This document shows, in pieces, positions 10,974 through 23,200 of a DNA stretch of 64,000 nt (position 1 is the stretch's first letter; each line of letters opens with the position of its first letter). Source of the DNA: Boesenbergia rotunda (Eukaryota; Streptophyta; Magnoliopsida; Zingiberales; Zingiberaceae); contig JAGFNQ010007664.1 in assembly GCA_024364735.1 (NCBI GenBank), positions 124,001-188,000 on the forward strand, written 5' to 3'. The position numbers and the translations under genes are program-made. The notes under the pieces were generated by a model. It did no database searches. It saw nothing but the letters and a program-made list of their open reading frames with translations, and had not been told where the DNA came from.

Positions 10974-12498
10974 TAAAATACGGGTCAAACATGGATTTAA
11001 TAACCTGAAATGATCAACAAAGTAACACTTATCAGGTAGTCGACTGCCCCTATTGGCAGTTGACTGATACTCTGAATTCAGTCTTTCTGGCCAATTTCAG
11101 AATTGCACCAGAAATTTCACAAATCTCCAAAAATTCCCAAATTTTATGGAGAACCTTGTGGTACCCATACCTACTTGAAAAAAAAATACATTCCATAATG
11201 TATCTATCACCATTCCCAAGTTTGACATAAAACTCAAAAATTTTCCTATGAAAATTAAGACAACCTTAAGAGGCAACCTCCCCCTTAACTTATGCCTTCT
11301 CCCATTTTCAATTTTCCTAGGTGAAGTTCTACCCAACTTAACACAATAACACAAGTCAAGTTCTACCTAACTCAACTTCTAAGTTCTTTCCCCCCTTGGA
11401 CACCATTAAAGAATTGCCTCGAGCAACCTTATTCCTAGTGCCAGAAAGAACTCAACAAAACTTAAGAAAGTCTAAAAAATTTGCAAGCATATTTGCTAGG
11501 ATATACCCTATCCTAGAAAAATATATTTTGAATAAGATTATCAAATGCACTTGACTTTGGTTCAATTCTCTTATTTTCTTAAGGATGGACACTTTGTATC
11601 AATTTTGAACTCAATTCATGATTCCTTGTGTTTGCCAATTCTAACCATTATCAATTTACACAGGAATTGTCCTCAATTCTTTTCTTTTCCATATGTGTCC
11701 ATAATATGATGAAATTTTTCTTCTTCTTATCTCTTAGCCGTAGATAAACATCACTTATCAAACTTCCTTGATTTTCAAAATATCAATAAAGCCTTATTAA
11801 ATCATGGGGTAATACTCTATTCAAGGAATATGAAATCATAATCAAGACTTTAACCCAAAGTTATATCCTATAATCCACATTTGAATTCTCTTACTATCCA
11901 AACTGCCCTTTTGCAAACTCTTACAGACCAGTCGACTGCCCCCATGGTAGTCGACTGCTAAAATGAATAGAGAGTTTCTAGGCTGAGACCAGTCGACTGC
12001 CCCCAGGGCAGTCGACTGATACCTGAATTTCAGATTTTTAGTCCAATTTCAGTAATGCCTAGTTAATTCCACAAATCTCCAAAAAATCTAAAATTTTGTG
12101 GAGAGATTTGTGGAACCTATTTCTACTTGGGAAAATTATGTTTCCAAATAAATGTACTCCAAATCCCAAGATTGACACGAAATCCAACTCTACCTAAATT
12201 GTATCATTTTAGCCTATCCCAAAAGTTCTAATTTTGACTTCTTCTTGATGCCTCTTCCCATACTCAATCACATTACATTCCTGGCACCAAGTTATATGGC
12301 ATTTACACTTTAAAACTAATTTCTCTCAATTATAATCCCATTTTTCATCTTTTCTCCATAGTTCTCCTTTTATATGACATTCTCAATTGTAATGTGCCAA
12401 TTTCCTAGGGTTAAGACTTACCCAAGTCTTCCAACCCTTTTTGGCACATTTCCTAGTCTACCTAGGCCGTCCTAGAGAAACCATCTATTGAGATCCAT
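10974..12498 (-). repeat. Non-coding part of a minus-strand SIRE-type element with a large imperfect direct repeat
   Basis: Two segments, about 11036-11330 and 11930-12225, are similar. Each begins with paired CAGTCGACTG palindromes around a CCCC...GGGG loop, followed by a matching stretch (CACAAATCTCCAAAAA, then a TTTGTGGA-like word). No pol frame is readable. It continues directly from the gag at 12499, so it is probably internal or truncated 3' sequence of the same element. Confidence 0.5.
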
Positions 12499-13502
12499 TT
12501 ACCATGGACCCCAAAAGCTCCTAGAGCTCCCCCTTGAGCTCTTGGCCTTAGCCACCTCCCTAGGTGACTCAACACATACTAGACCACACCGGTGAGCCCC
12601 CAGTGATTCTTGATCTACAAAATGAACTCTCTTAACCCTAGACACCTTGTCTTTGGTTAAGTCATTCTTTTTACCTTTGAATGGCACACCCCCTTGTCAT
12701 CCTTGGACTTTCCCTCCTTGCCATAACCATATGCTGCTTTAGCATTTTTCTTTCCACTGGCCTTGGAGGTCTTAGACCGGTAGCCCACCCCGATCTATCA
12801 TAGTTGGGTTTTAAGCTACCCAACACCATATCTAAACCCTTAGATCCAATCTTGAATCTTTCTAGGGTCTTTTCTAATGTATCAAGTCTTTCCCTCAAGG
12901 CTTGATTTTCCCTTTCTAAACCTTTTACCTTAGTGTCCATATGTCCACTTTGGACATTTCTAGACCTATCCATTTTTCAAGGCACATTTCTTCCCTTCTT
13001 GGGATTAGTGTCTTAATCCTTAGGTACAAAGGTCCTAGATTTACCATGATGCATACTTTTCCTACGGTTTTGATCTACCTTGTTATCCCTAGTCCTATCA
13101 TTATACTTAAATCCAAAATTATGCACAAGTAAGTAATTTTCATGGTTTCTAGCATGCATGGATGAATGATTAATTCTATTTTTATCATGCATAGAGGAAC
13201 TCGAATTTGAATTACATTTTGGCTTAAGGTTAGGAGTTACCTTCCTTACCTTTGGAGTTCCTCCTTGATGTGGGATTCTTCTCTTCTTCCTTTCTTCTTT
13301 CTCCCATCTCCTCAAGTGCTCTATTTTCTTTAGCTCACCATTTCTAGGGCACTTGGTGTGGTAGTGCCCTAGCTCTCCACATGTGAAGCATCTAATCTTC
13401 TTCTTTTTAGCTTGGGCTTCTTCACTCCTACACCCCATATTAGATTTAAAAGGAATTAAACTTGGTTTAGATTTTACCTCCGTTTTACCATTTGGACACT
13501 TA
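12499..13502 (-). pseudogene. SIRE-type gag, C-terminal part with second CCHC zinc knuckle
   Basis: On the minus strand, reading continues from the insertion point: KCPNGKTE, then CFTCGELGHYHTKC (C-x2-C-x4-H-x4-C), then a lysine-rich stretch. A coiled-coil-like segment (NQALRERLDTLEKTLERF, about 12860-12910) and the SIRE gag tail VHFVDQESLGAHRCGL (near 12620) follow. The parts lie in shifted frames, so the gene is broken. Gag packages the element's RNA in virus-like particles. Confidence 0.85.
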
Positions 13503-15726
13503 TGTTGGGACCGGGTGCATGTTGACATGGATACGGGTTCGTAATTTTAAAATTTAATTACGTGCAGCGGAAGATTTAGCATAAATAATTTCTCAAATTA
13601 TTTTAATCACGTATCTAGCATGCAACCTTATATTGTGTAGACATGATCATAAATTAAAATTTTGCAGAAAGTAAACTAATTTACTTGATACCTCGCGTAC
13701 CTTGAAGTAAGGGACGAGATCCAACCTTGCGTCCCTTGGAAGCTCCGCCTCTATTCGCGTCCACGCCGAGTTCTCTTCGGGATGACTTCGCAAAGCCACA
13801 AGTTTCGTGCCGACAAGAACTACTAGATTCTCCAAAGGCACGACAAGAATATCAAGAGAGAGAGATGAAAGCTAACCACCAAACGAAGAACGGAATCCGG
13901 ATTCCGGGAGGAAGGAAGGAGTTGCGTCCGCTTCTTCTTCTTCTTTGGCTTCTTCTTGGTGGAGGTGGCTCACGGCAACAAGAAGCCCTTCTAGGGCCAG
14001 CGCCCACTTGAGGTGGGAGAGGGAGAGAAGGAGAGAAAAAGAGGCTAGGCAAGAATCCTTGATCACTTGAATTGATTTCTAAGCCTTGCCTATGCACCTT
14101 TATATAGTAGTCTCTTTATCGCCAAGTCTTCTTTTTAACGGAATAAATTTTTCATAAGAAATTTATCTTATAAATTTATATATGAATTATTCCGTTATGC
14201 CAAGTTTTTATTATAATTTAAGTTATAATAAAAACAACCATGTCTCCCCTTTTATTATGGAATAAAATCTTACAAGAAATTTGTTATATAAATTTTTCTT
14301 ATCATGGAAAAATCAATTCATAATTGATTTTATAAAATAAAATAAACCAATCCATGGTTCATTTTAATTTCCATAAAAAAGAATAAATTTCTATAAATTT
14401 CTTTATATAAATTTCTTTATCCATAATTTTATAAAACAAATCACGCTCGATTTATTTTAAAATTTAAACCAAAACCTTGGTTCTCCCTTTTATTGTGGCC
14501 GGCCAAACCAAAGAGGGTGGGGACCCTCTTTGGCCGGCCAAATCCAAGCCGTCTCCTTGCGAATTAAACTCATTTAATTCGCCCAATAAGCCTTCAAAAG
14601 ACTTAGCCATTTTAAGCTTCCGATGCGTCTCTGATAAATTCAGATTTGACTTATCTCTCTTGATCGGAAAATCCAATTTTCAACTCGTTTTAAATCTCTC
14701 AGATTACTCGTAGTGCGTGTGACTAAATAGGCTTTCGATTTATGTTGGCCGTCTATAATCAACCAATTATAGAATGATCATGAGTGGCACCTAGTAGTAC
14801 ATCATGACCCCCAATTAATCGAAAGATCAACGGTTGACCTCAGAAATAATTCTGAAACCCTTCAGCAGCTTTAATGAGTCGTGCCTCATTCCCTTCACCA
14901 TCTTATACCCACTTGGTTCAGGACACGGTCTATGTGTGTCAGTCCCCACTAGGCTGACTACGTCACACCTAGCCCAAGTAATGTCTTTCTCGTCCAACGG
15001 ATTCTAATTACTCTCATGTCTTTCAGAGACTCATACTCTGAACATGTCATGCTCTGGCCAGAGGCTTTGAGTAACAATCCGACGATAGACCTTGGGTATA
15101 CATCCCCTCGCAAGGAGTGGTGAATCCTTTGTAGGCTGTTCAAACATCTTCGGGCACTTCGGCTTATACCCAATCATCCTGGGTCCACACATCCTTGGAG
15201 ATGCTTGCTTAAGATGTCAAAGTATAAGTCTTCATGACCAAGATTACTTGAACACCGCAAGTCAAAGGAACATCGCACTTAAGCTACAGTAAGAACTTCA
15301 TTGACATATCTATATGTAGATTATCATATGAAGTTTTACAGCTAGTCACTCCAATGAACTAGTTCCCTTAACTAGCATTCATGTTTATCTCCGGACATCC
15401 CAATGTCACCAGCCAGTGAGAATCAGCTGATTAGAGAATAACCCATGCTAGTCTCAACAGAATTGATAGTGTCCGTATTTATCAATTCATCAACTAGGGA
15501 CAATTTCAATACTTCACAATTGCACATGTAGAGATAATCACTAGTTGTGAATTCATCACAAATTTTCTCATGCTGTGAATTGTATTGCAGACATTCAGTA
15601 AATGAGTTTAAGATCTCAATCAAATACACGAACATGTATACTCAAATAGTGAATATTCATTTATTAAAGTAAATGATTACAATTATAAGGCGATTGCCTT
15701 AGGACACTTCTCTCATATTACTAACA
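13503..15726 (-). mobile_element. Family Z solo LTR inserted in the SIRE gag zinc knuckle
   Basis: 2224 bp between exact duplications ACTTA (13498-13502 and 15727-15731). On the plus strand it reads TGTTGGGACCGGG...ACTAACA, the reverse of the element's coding direction. It is closely similar to the LTRs of the full element at 47587-57703. The sense strand has a TATA box (CTATATAAAGG, 14098-14108) and the GGCCGGCC hairpin near 14500. There is no internal sequence, so it is a solo LTR. Confidence 0.93.
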
Positions 15727-15731
15727 ACTTA

Positions 15732-16375
15732 TCCTTGTAGTGTCCCTTTTCGTTGCATCCAAAGCATGTGATATGGTCCTTGGTCTTGGCTTTGGTGGAG
15801 GTTGAGGTGGAGGCTAGGTTGACTTCTTCTTCAATCTTGGATGAAGTGGATGCTTCCTCTTGTTCTTGCATGGATGAGGGTCTCTCTTCCCCCTCAATTC
15901 TTGATGTTGACACCTCCTCTTCTTCTCTTGAGGAGGTAGAGGATCTCTCACTTAGTCCTTCCTCTTCACTTGATGATATGATCAATTCTTCTTGGACTAT
16001 TGACCTTACTTCTTCGGGCTCTTCTACTCCTTGAGCTTGTGTAGGGCTCTCATGAATTTCTTTCAATTTGTTCCACAATTCACATGCATTTTGGTATGCC
16101 CCTACACAACTCAAAATGTTATTAGGCAAAATATTTATCAAAATGCTAATTACCTTCTCATTGGCTTTTGATTGTGCTTGTTGTTCTTGATTCCAATATC
16201 TAAGCCTAAGCTTCTTCCCGTGCTTATCCTTTGGAATCTCAAAGGGCTCTTCAAGCATAATTCTACATGCCCACTCCATTCCGAATCAAGTCTCGATCCT
16301 TGCCCTCCTAAAATCGAAGTCTTCATGATCGTAGGGCGGTGGAGTGTAGATATCATCCCCAAATTTGTCTTCCAT
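15732..16375 (-). pseudogene. SIRE-type gag, N-terminal part with first CCHC zinc knuckle
   Basis: The likely start is the ATG at 16375 (MEDKFGDDIYTPPPYD). A stop follows near 16290 and the frame resumes at MEWACRIMLEEPFEIPKDKHG. A capsid-like part (NQEQQAQSKANEKVISIL, NACELWNKLKE) leads to an acidic, serine-rich linker, then CFGCNEKGHYKDK, whose last cysteine is supplied by the other side of the inserted LTR. Removing 13503-15731 restores the CCHC knuckle. Confidence 0.85.
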
Positions 16376-16434
16376 TGTTCTTCTTCCTCTAGCGTGTGCT
16401 CCCTCGGCGGTTAGTCCGATCAAGAGTGATCCTC

Positions 16435-16446
16435 GCTCTGATACCA
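16435..16446 (-). promoter_or_regulatory. Primer-binding site (initiator methionine tRNA) of the minus SIRE-type element
   Basis: On the minus strand TGGTATCAGAGC lies two bases after the LTR end. It is complementary to the 3' end of plant initiator tRNA-Met, the usual copia primer, and it fixes element direction and the LTR boundary at 16449. Confidence 0.9.
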
Positions 16447-18671
16447 ATTGTTGGAACGATTCTGTACGCTAGAGGGGGTGAATAGCGAATCTTCGGATCT
16501 TCTTCTTCCTACGTTGTTAGTTGCACAGCGAAAATACAAAATAATAAGACTAACAACAAAGAAAACACTGCTAACAAACTGATTTACATGGTATCCACCC
16601 CGAAGGGTGACTAATCCAAGAATTCGTCGGTGGATCACTCCTCGGATAACCTCCGGCTAGCCCTTGTCACTCCTTGTGGGTGGAGAAACCTCGCCACAAT
16701 CCCAAGCAAACCTCTGAGCACAAAGACTACTATTTTGCCTTTAACCAAGACAAAATTCGTCGAGAGTCTCAACCTCCACGAAGTCCTCAATAGAACCCTA
16801 GGCTGACAACTCGCCACTAGTCGACTGCTCCTAGGGCAGCCGACTGGTGCCACTGAAAATCGACCGTTGCAACCCCAACGTTCGAATTTTCAGCCAACTC
16901 ACCAGCCTCTACCAGTCGGCTGCTCCCAGGGCAGTCAACTGGTACGAGGTTGAAAACCTTCTGTGAATTTTATCAGTCGGCTGCCCCACTCACACACCTA
17001 GGGTTTTCCTTCCCGAGTACACTTCTCTCAGCACTCAACCCCTAGGATTTCCCGAGTACAATCACACAGCACTCGTACCCTCACGACTCGACTGACTCCT
17101 CATCAGCAGCCTCGACTATCACCTTCGCGCCCTCTTCATCTTCGGCTCCCGTCCCTCGGATACACGTAAGCCTCCAGCTTGCCTTCATGTCATCCTTCAC
17201 GCATGCCTCGAAGTCCGTGCCCCTCAGCTCATCGTCCCTGCTCTCCAAGGTCCCTCGGGTGCACACAAGCCTCCAGTTTGTCTCTATGCCACCCTTCACC
17301 GTACTGAGGTCGTCCAGTCAAGTCCATATTGTTAGTGATATGAGAGAAGTGTCCTAAGGCAATCGCCTTATGATTATAATCATTTATTTTAATAAATGAA
17401 TATTCACTATTTGAGTATACATATTTATGTATTTGATTAAGATCTTAAACTCATTTACTGAATGTCCGCAATATAATTCACAGCATGAGAGAATTTGTGA
17501 TGAATTCACAACTAGTGATTATCTCTACATGTGCAATTGTGAAGTATTGAAATTGTCCCTAGTCGATGAATTGATAAATACGGACACTATCAATTCTGTT
17601 GAGACTAGCATGGGTTATTCTCTAATCAGCTGATTCTCACTAGCTGAAGACATTGGGATGTCCGGAGATAAACATGGATGGTAGTTAAGGGAACTAGTTC
17701 ATTGGAGTGACTGGCTGTAAGACTTCATATGGTAGTCTACATATAGACATGTCAGTGAAGTTCTTACTGCAGCTTAAGTGCGATGTTCCTTTGACTTGCG
17801 GTGTTCAAGTCATCTTGGTCATGAAGACTTATACTTTGACATCTTAAGCAAGCATCTCCATGGAGGTGTGGACCCAGGATGATTGGGTATAAGCCGAAGT
17901 GCCCGAAGATGTTTGAACAGCCTACAAAGGATTCACCACTCCTTGCGAGGAGATGTATACCCGAGGCCTATCATCGGATTGTTACTCGAAGCCTCTGGCC
18001 AGAGCATGACATGTTCAGAGCATGAATCTCTTAGACACATGAGAGTAATTAGAATCCATAGGATGAGAAAACGTTACTTGGGCTAGGTGTGACGTAGTCA
18101 GCCTAGTGCGGACTGACACACATAGACCATGTCCTGAACCAAGTGGGTATAAGATGGTGAAGGGAATGGGGCACGATTCATTAAAGCTGCTGAAGGGTTT
18201 CAGAATTGTTTCTGAGGTCAACCGTTGATCTTTCGATTAATTGGGGATCATGATGTACTACTAGGTGTCACTCATGATCGTTTAATAAATTGGTTAATTA
18301 TAGATGGCCAACATAAATCGAAAGCCTATTTAGTCACACGCACTATGAGTAATCTGAGGGATTTAAAACGAGTTGAAAATTGGATTTTCCAATCAAGAGA
18401 AATGAAGTTTGGTTGAGCCAAACGATAAGTCGAATCTGAATTTTTTCAAAGACGCATCGGAAGCGTAAAATGGCTAAGTCTTTTGAAGACTTAATAGATG
18501 AATTAAATGAGTTTAATTTATTGGGGCGTGGCTTGGATTGGCCGACCAAAGAGGGTCTCCACCCTCTTTGCTTGGCCGGCCACAACAAGGGGAGAAAACC
18601 AAATTGTTTGGTTCAATTTATAAAATAAACTAAGTGTGGTTTGTTTTATAAAATTATGGATGATATAAATT

Positions 18672-18877
18672 TATTTTTCATGGAAATTAAAATGAACCAT
18701 GGATTGATTTATTTTATTTTATAAAATCAATAATGGATTGATTTACCATGATAAAGAAATTTATATAAAGAAATTTATTTTTCATGGAAATTAAAATGAA
18801 CCATGGATTGGTTTATTTTATTTTATAAAATCAATAATGGATTGATTTACCATGATAAAAAAATTTATATAAAGAAA
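18672..18877 (+). repeat. Tandem duplication of about 103 bp inside the family Z solo LTR
   Basis: Two adjacent near-identical copies begin TTTTTCATGGAAATT and include TGAACCATGGATTG. The segment is present once in the LTRs at 13503, 47587 and 55458, so the duplication is private to this copy. Confidence 0.8.
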
Positions 18878-19070
18878 TTTATATAAAGAAATTTCTTTCC
18901 ATAAGAAAAAGGAGACTTGGTTGATTTTTATCATGAATTAAAATATGATTTTAACCATAATATAAAATCAAGACTTGGCATGGTGGAATAAATCATAGAA
19001 AATTTATATGATAAATTTCTTATAAAAATTTATTCCATAAGAAAAAGGAGACTTGGCGGTTGAGAGGCCA

Positions 19071-19081
19071 CTATATAAAGG
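19071..19081 (+). promoter_or_regulatory. TATA box of the family Z LTR
   Basis: CTATATAAAGG lies about 1.74 kb into the LTR and about 645 bp before its end. Equivalent sites on the minus strand occur at 14098-14108, 48192-48201 and 56063-56072. Family Z therefore has an unusually long U3. Confidence 0.65.
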
Positions 19082-20269
19082 ACCCAATGCAAGGCTTGGA
19101 AATTCATTCGATTAGATCGAAGTATGCTTGCCTAGGCTCTCTCCCTCTCCTCCCTTCTTCCTCTTGGCCGGCCCTCTCTCTCTCCTTCTCCCTTCTTCTT
19201 GCCGTGAGCACAAGGAGAAGCTCCGAGGCGACGAAGTTCTTCCATTGGGACGATCTTCCTCTCCGGCCATCATCGCCTTGGGATTGGGCGCAAGTCATCT
19301 TCCTCCTCCTCGCCGGAATTGTGATTCCGGGCAACCTTGGTGGTGAGTTTTTCCGATGAGATTATTTCTCTCTTGGTTTTCTTGTCGCGTTCTCGGAGAA
19401 TCTAGTAATTCTCAAGAACACGAAACTCGTGGCTTTGTGAAGTCATCCCAAAGATACTCGGTGTGGACGCGAATAGAGGCGGAGATTCCAAGGGACGCTT
19501 ACGGTTGGATCTCGTCCCTTCCTTCGAGTTACACGAGGTAATACGTAAATTAGTTTACGTTTCTGCAAAATTTTAAATGTATGATCATGTCTACACAATA
19601 TAAGGTTGCATGCTTAGATGTGTGGTTAAATAATTTGAGAAATTATTTATGCTAAACCTTCCGCTGCACGTAATTAATTTAAAATTATGAACCCGCATCC
19701 ATGTCAACATGCACCCGGTCCCAACACATATGTGTAACCGGTACATCCTGCACACTCAATATACACATATGAGAACACAAGGGAAAACTTAACTTAAACC
19801 CTTTGCCCAAATATCAAAACACTAGGTCACTCCGGATCACAGATTGCCTCAACATGAACCAAAACCAAACTCATGTCTCATGAGTAGGCACATCTTACCT
19901 ATAATAGGCATGACCTATTAATACTTCCGTTGCGACAAATACTTTGCATATTTGTCCTTCATTTGATCCAACCAAACTTAATCTCTTTCTTTCTTTGAGA
20001 ATCTTATTCTCAACATACTCTTAGGTCTTTAAGGCATGCTCGTAGTAATCTAATAGGATCTCAGTTATGTTGGTCATTCATAATTAACTATTAATTATAA
20101 ATCGATCATGAGTGACACCAAGTAGTACATCATGATTCTCAAATGATCGAAAAATCACAGTTGATTTTAGAAGTTCTTCTGAATCCTTCAGCATCTATTC
20201 CTTAGTATATAATACCATAGAACTCAAAATGTCTCTCAAATTTATTTTATAGTAGAGGTTTTGTTAAAG

Positions 20270-23200
20270 GATCTACTATATTTTTTCGGTGGGAATTCTC
20301 TCAATTTATATTTCTTTCCTGCTAATGATCTTCTTAATCAAGTGATAACGACAAAGCACATGTTTAGATCATTGATGAGACTTGAGTTTCTTAGCCCGTG
20401 CAATGACCCCATTATTGTGACAATAGAATAATAATTCTTCAACAATGCTTGTAACCACTCTAAGTTCAATAATGAATTTCTTGATCTAAACTGCTTCCTT
20501 TGCCTCCTCTAAACCACAATGTATTCTAGCTTAGAGGTAGAGTCAGTTATCGTTTCTTGCTTAGAACTTTTTCAACTTACTACACATCTATTTATGGTGA
20601 ATATGTATCTATACTGAGACTTGGAGTCATCTTTGTCTATCTGGAAGTTAACATCAGTATACTCACTGTATTTCCATATCACCTTCTCCCTATACCAAGA
20701 ACAAGTTATAAGTTCTTCTTAAGTATTTAAGGATTGCCTTGATAGCCATGTAATGATCTATGCTTCTATCCGACTGATATCTACTCATGACACCTAGAGC
20801 GTACATAACATAGCATATATGATCGATCCTATAGCTGATGCATATGGGATCTGACTCATGCATATCCTCTCTTCTTGTGTGCTTAAACACATATACTTCG
20901 AAAGGTGAATCCCATGTGTCATGAGAAGAAAAACTTTCTTAGATTCTTCCATGGTAAAATGTTTTAACACTTTATCTATATATATAGACTGCAAAATGCT
21001 ATGCAATGTTCTCAATCTATTTCTATGGATCTTAATCCCTAGAATATAAATTGCTTCTCCCATGTCTTTTATGGAGAATATTTTGGATAATCAAACTTTG
21101 AACGAATTTAGAACAACCATATCATTTTCTATGAGTAATATGTCCTCTACATATAATACTGTGAATACAATCGCACTCCGACTAACATTCATGTACACGC
21201 AGAGTTCATCATAATTTTATGAGAAATTAAACTTTTTTATTGCCTCATCAAAACACATGTTCCAACTCCTGGATGATGTTTCAATCCATAAATAGATCAG
21301 TGAAGCCTGCTTATTTTATTTTTGTCAACAGATGTGTAACTCCCAGATATATCATATAATCATCTTTAGACAAATTTCCATTTAGGAAAGCTATTTTTAC
21401 ATCTATTTGTCATATCTCATAATTATGATGAGACACTATGGCCAAGAGTATCTGAATGGATTTAATTAAGGATGGCTACTCATGAAAAGATTTCATCATA
21501 ATCAATACCTTATTTTTTATGAATGTCTTTAATAACTAGTCTTTCCTTGTAGGTAATCACATTACCATCCATGTCGATTTTCTTCTTGAAAATTTACTTG
21601 CACCCAATAGGCGTTATGCTTTCAGGTGGGTCCACTAAGTTTCAAACTTGGTTTTCATATATGGAATCCATTTCTAATTCATAGTTTTTAACCATGTGTC
21701 CCTTTCTGAACTTTTCTAAACTTCTTCATGACTAGTAGGCTCCTCATCCTCAATGAGTAGCACGTCATTCAATTCACTTATGAGAAATTCATATCTCTTG
21801 GGAATTAGATGTAGGAATCTATAGCCAAAAATATTTAAAAATCGCAGCAGAAATAATAGATCCCATGAGCGATCCATGCGAAAGAAAACTCATACAAAGT
21901 TAATTTATAAATTCTTATCGTATAGGTATACCTTTGGCACATGCCCTTCGCTTATCCCGCTTGTCCAAGGTATGTCAGATCTCTTGTACGTTCAAGTGTC
22001 CATGCCTCTATGCGTATCCACACGAACACGATCTCTCAAGCTTTAGAGAAGAATCACCTTTGTGGTGCTAGCCACAAGAGGAGATTCACAAAGCAAGAAG
22101 GAGAGGGAGAAGAGAGTTTTCGACCAAGAGGAGGGGAAGGAAAAATGACAAGTTCTTCTTCCAAATGACAAGAAAAACTCTCTTATACTCATCCCATGAA
22201 TATGAAGAGTTTTTGTCCATTTAGCTTCCCTCCATTAATGTCAATAAAAATCTAATTAGAGCATATTTTCTCATATGACTCTTCAACTTCTCTTCATCGA
22301 GGAACTTTTCACCTTCCTCTATTATTAATTTATTAAATATTTTAATGAATTAATATCTCATTCAAATGTGGTTGAGTCTAATCTAAATGAGTCTGACTCA
22401 AATTATATCTCAATCTCATAATCTAATTGGATTCACTTGAGTCTAACTCAATTAATCCAATTCGGATCAAATCTTAGTCAAACTAAGATCAATTAATCTC
22501 TGAAACATCGTGTCCTTAGTGTGTGACCCAATAGGTTCTCATAACGTTGGCAATGTGTCTAAACCTCTTTAGGCACATAAGCAATGAGCGACATCTAGCA
22601 ATGCATCATTGCTACCCAAGTGACGAGAAAATCGAGATCCGACTTAACCTCCATGACTATGACAATATATGACCTTGTCCTTCTATCCTCGATATCTAGA
22701 TTGACCAATGAGGCATAGACTGTGTCATCCTCGATCAATCTTTGTGTTTCTTGATCCCCGAGTAGACTCACTTAAATAAATGAGCTCAATATCTCATATT
22801 GACTTATTTGAGCATGATCATGCATTTTAGTAGTCCTACTCGATCAAGAGGCCCACAGATATCACTCTCATCATATGGGAGGGATAGATCTCATCTACAT
22901 CACTCACATCTTCTGCATAATTCATTACATACCCAGTGATCGCCTTTATAGTCTACCTTGTTACGGGTGATATTTGACGATACCAAAGTACATAACTCCT
23001 TATGTAGGAAACCGTAGTGACTTCAGGTCTAAGGACTATTCATACTAATAGTCACATGAGAAAGTTTATAATACTCATATAACAATCTATGAAATATTCT
23101 CATGGCGGGTCAATTCAGTACACATTCTCCAATGTATAGTCATGTGTCAACTTGATATCATATATCCATGACTTGTGAGCTCAAGTCATCAATTGACCTA

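Larger units (their letters stand above)
17330..19726 (+). mobile_element. Family Z solo LTR inserted in the SIRE-type LTR
   Basis: 2397 bp, TGTTAGTGATATGAG to CCGGTCCCAACA, with exact CATAT duplications at 17325-17329 and 19727-19731. This copy is in the sense direction on the plus strand, opposite to the other four family Z LTRs here. It carries the family hairpin at 18537-18584. It is longer than its relatives, partly because of a tandem duplication near 18672. Confidence 0.93.
12499..19854 (-). mobile_element. Minus-strand SIRE-type copia element: 5' LTR, primer site and gag, interrupted twice
   Basis: On the minus strand the order is 5' LTR (19854 down to 16449), primer-binding site, gag (16375 down to 12499) and non-coding sequence to 10974. 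The LTR starts TGTTGAGGCAATC and ends CGTTCCAACA after CACCCCCTCTAG. Two family Z solo LTRs sit in it, one in gag and one in the LTR. No pol is recognisable, and the plus-strand SIRE-type LTR abuts at 10973, possibly because that element inserted here. Confidence 0.75.
16449..19854 (-). mobile_element. 5' LTR of the minus SIRE-type element, split by a family Z solo LTR
   Basis: The parts 16449-17329 and 19732-19854 together make a 1004-bp LTR after removal of the insertion and one CATAT copy. The minus strand begins TGTTGAGGCAATC and ends GTTCCAACA. Between 16814 and 16985 it carries altered CAGTCGACTG-type hairpins (CAGTCGGCTG, CAGTCAACTG) around CTCC(C/T)AGGG loops. Confidence 0.82.
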
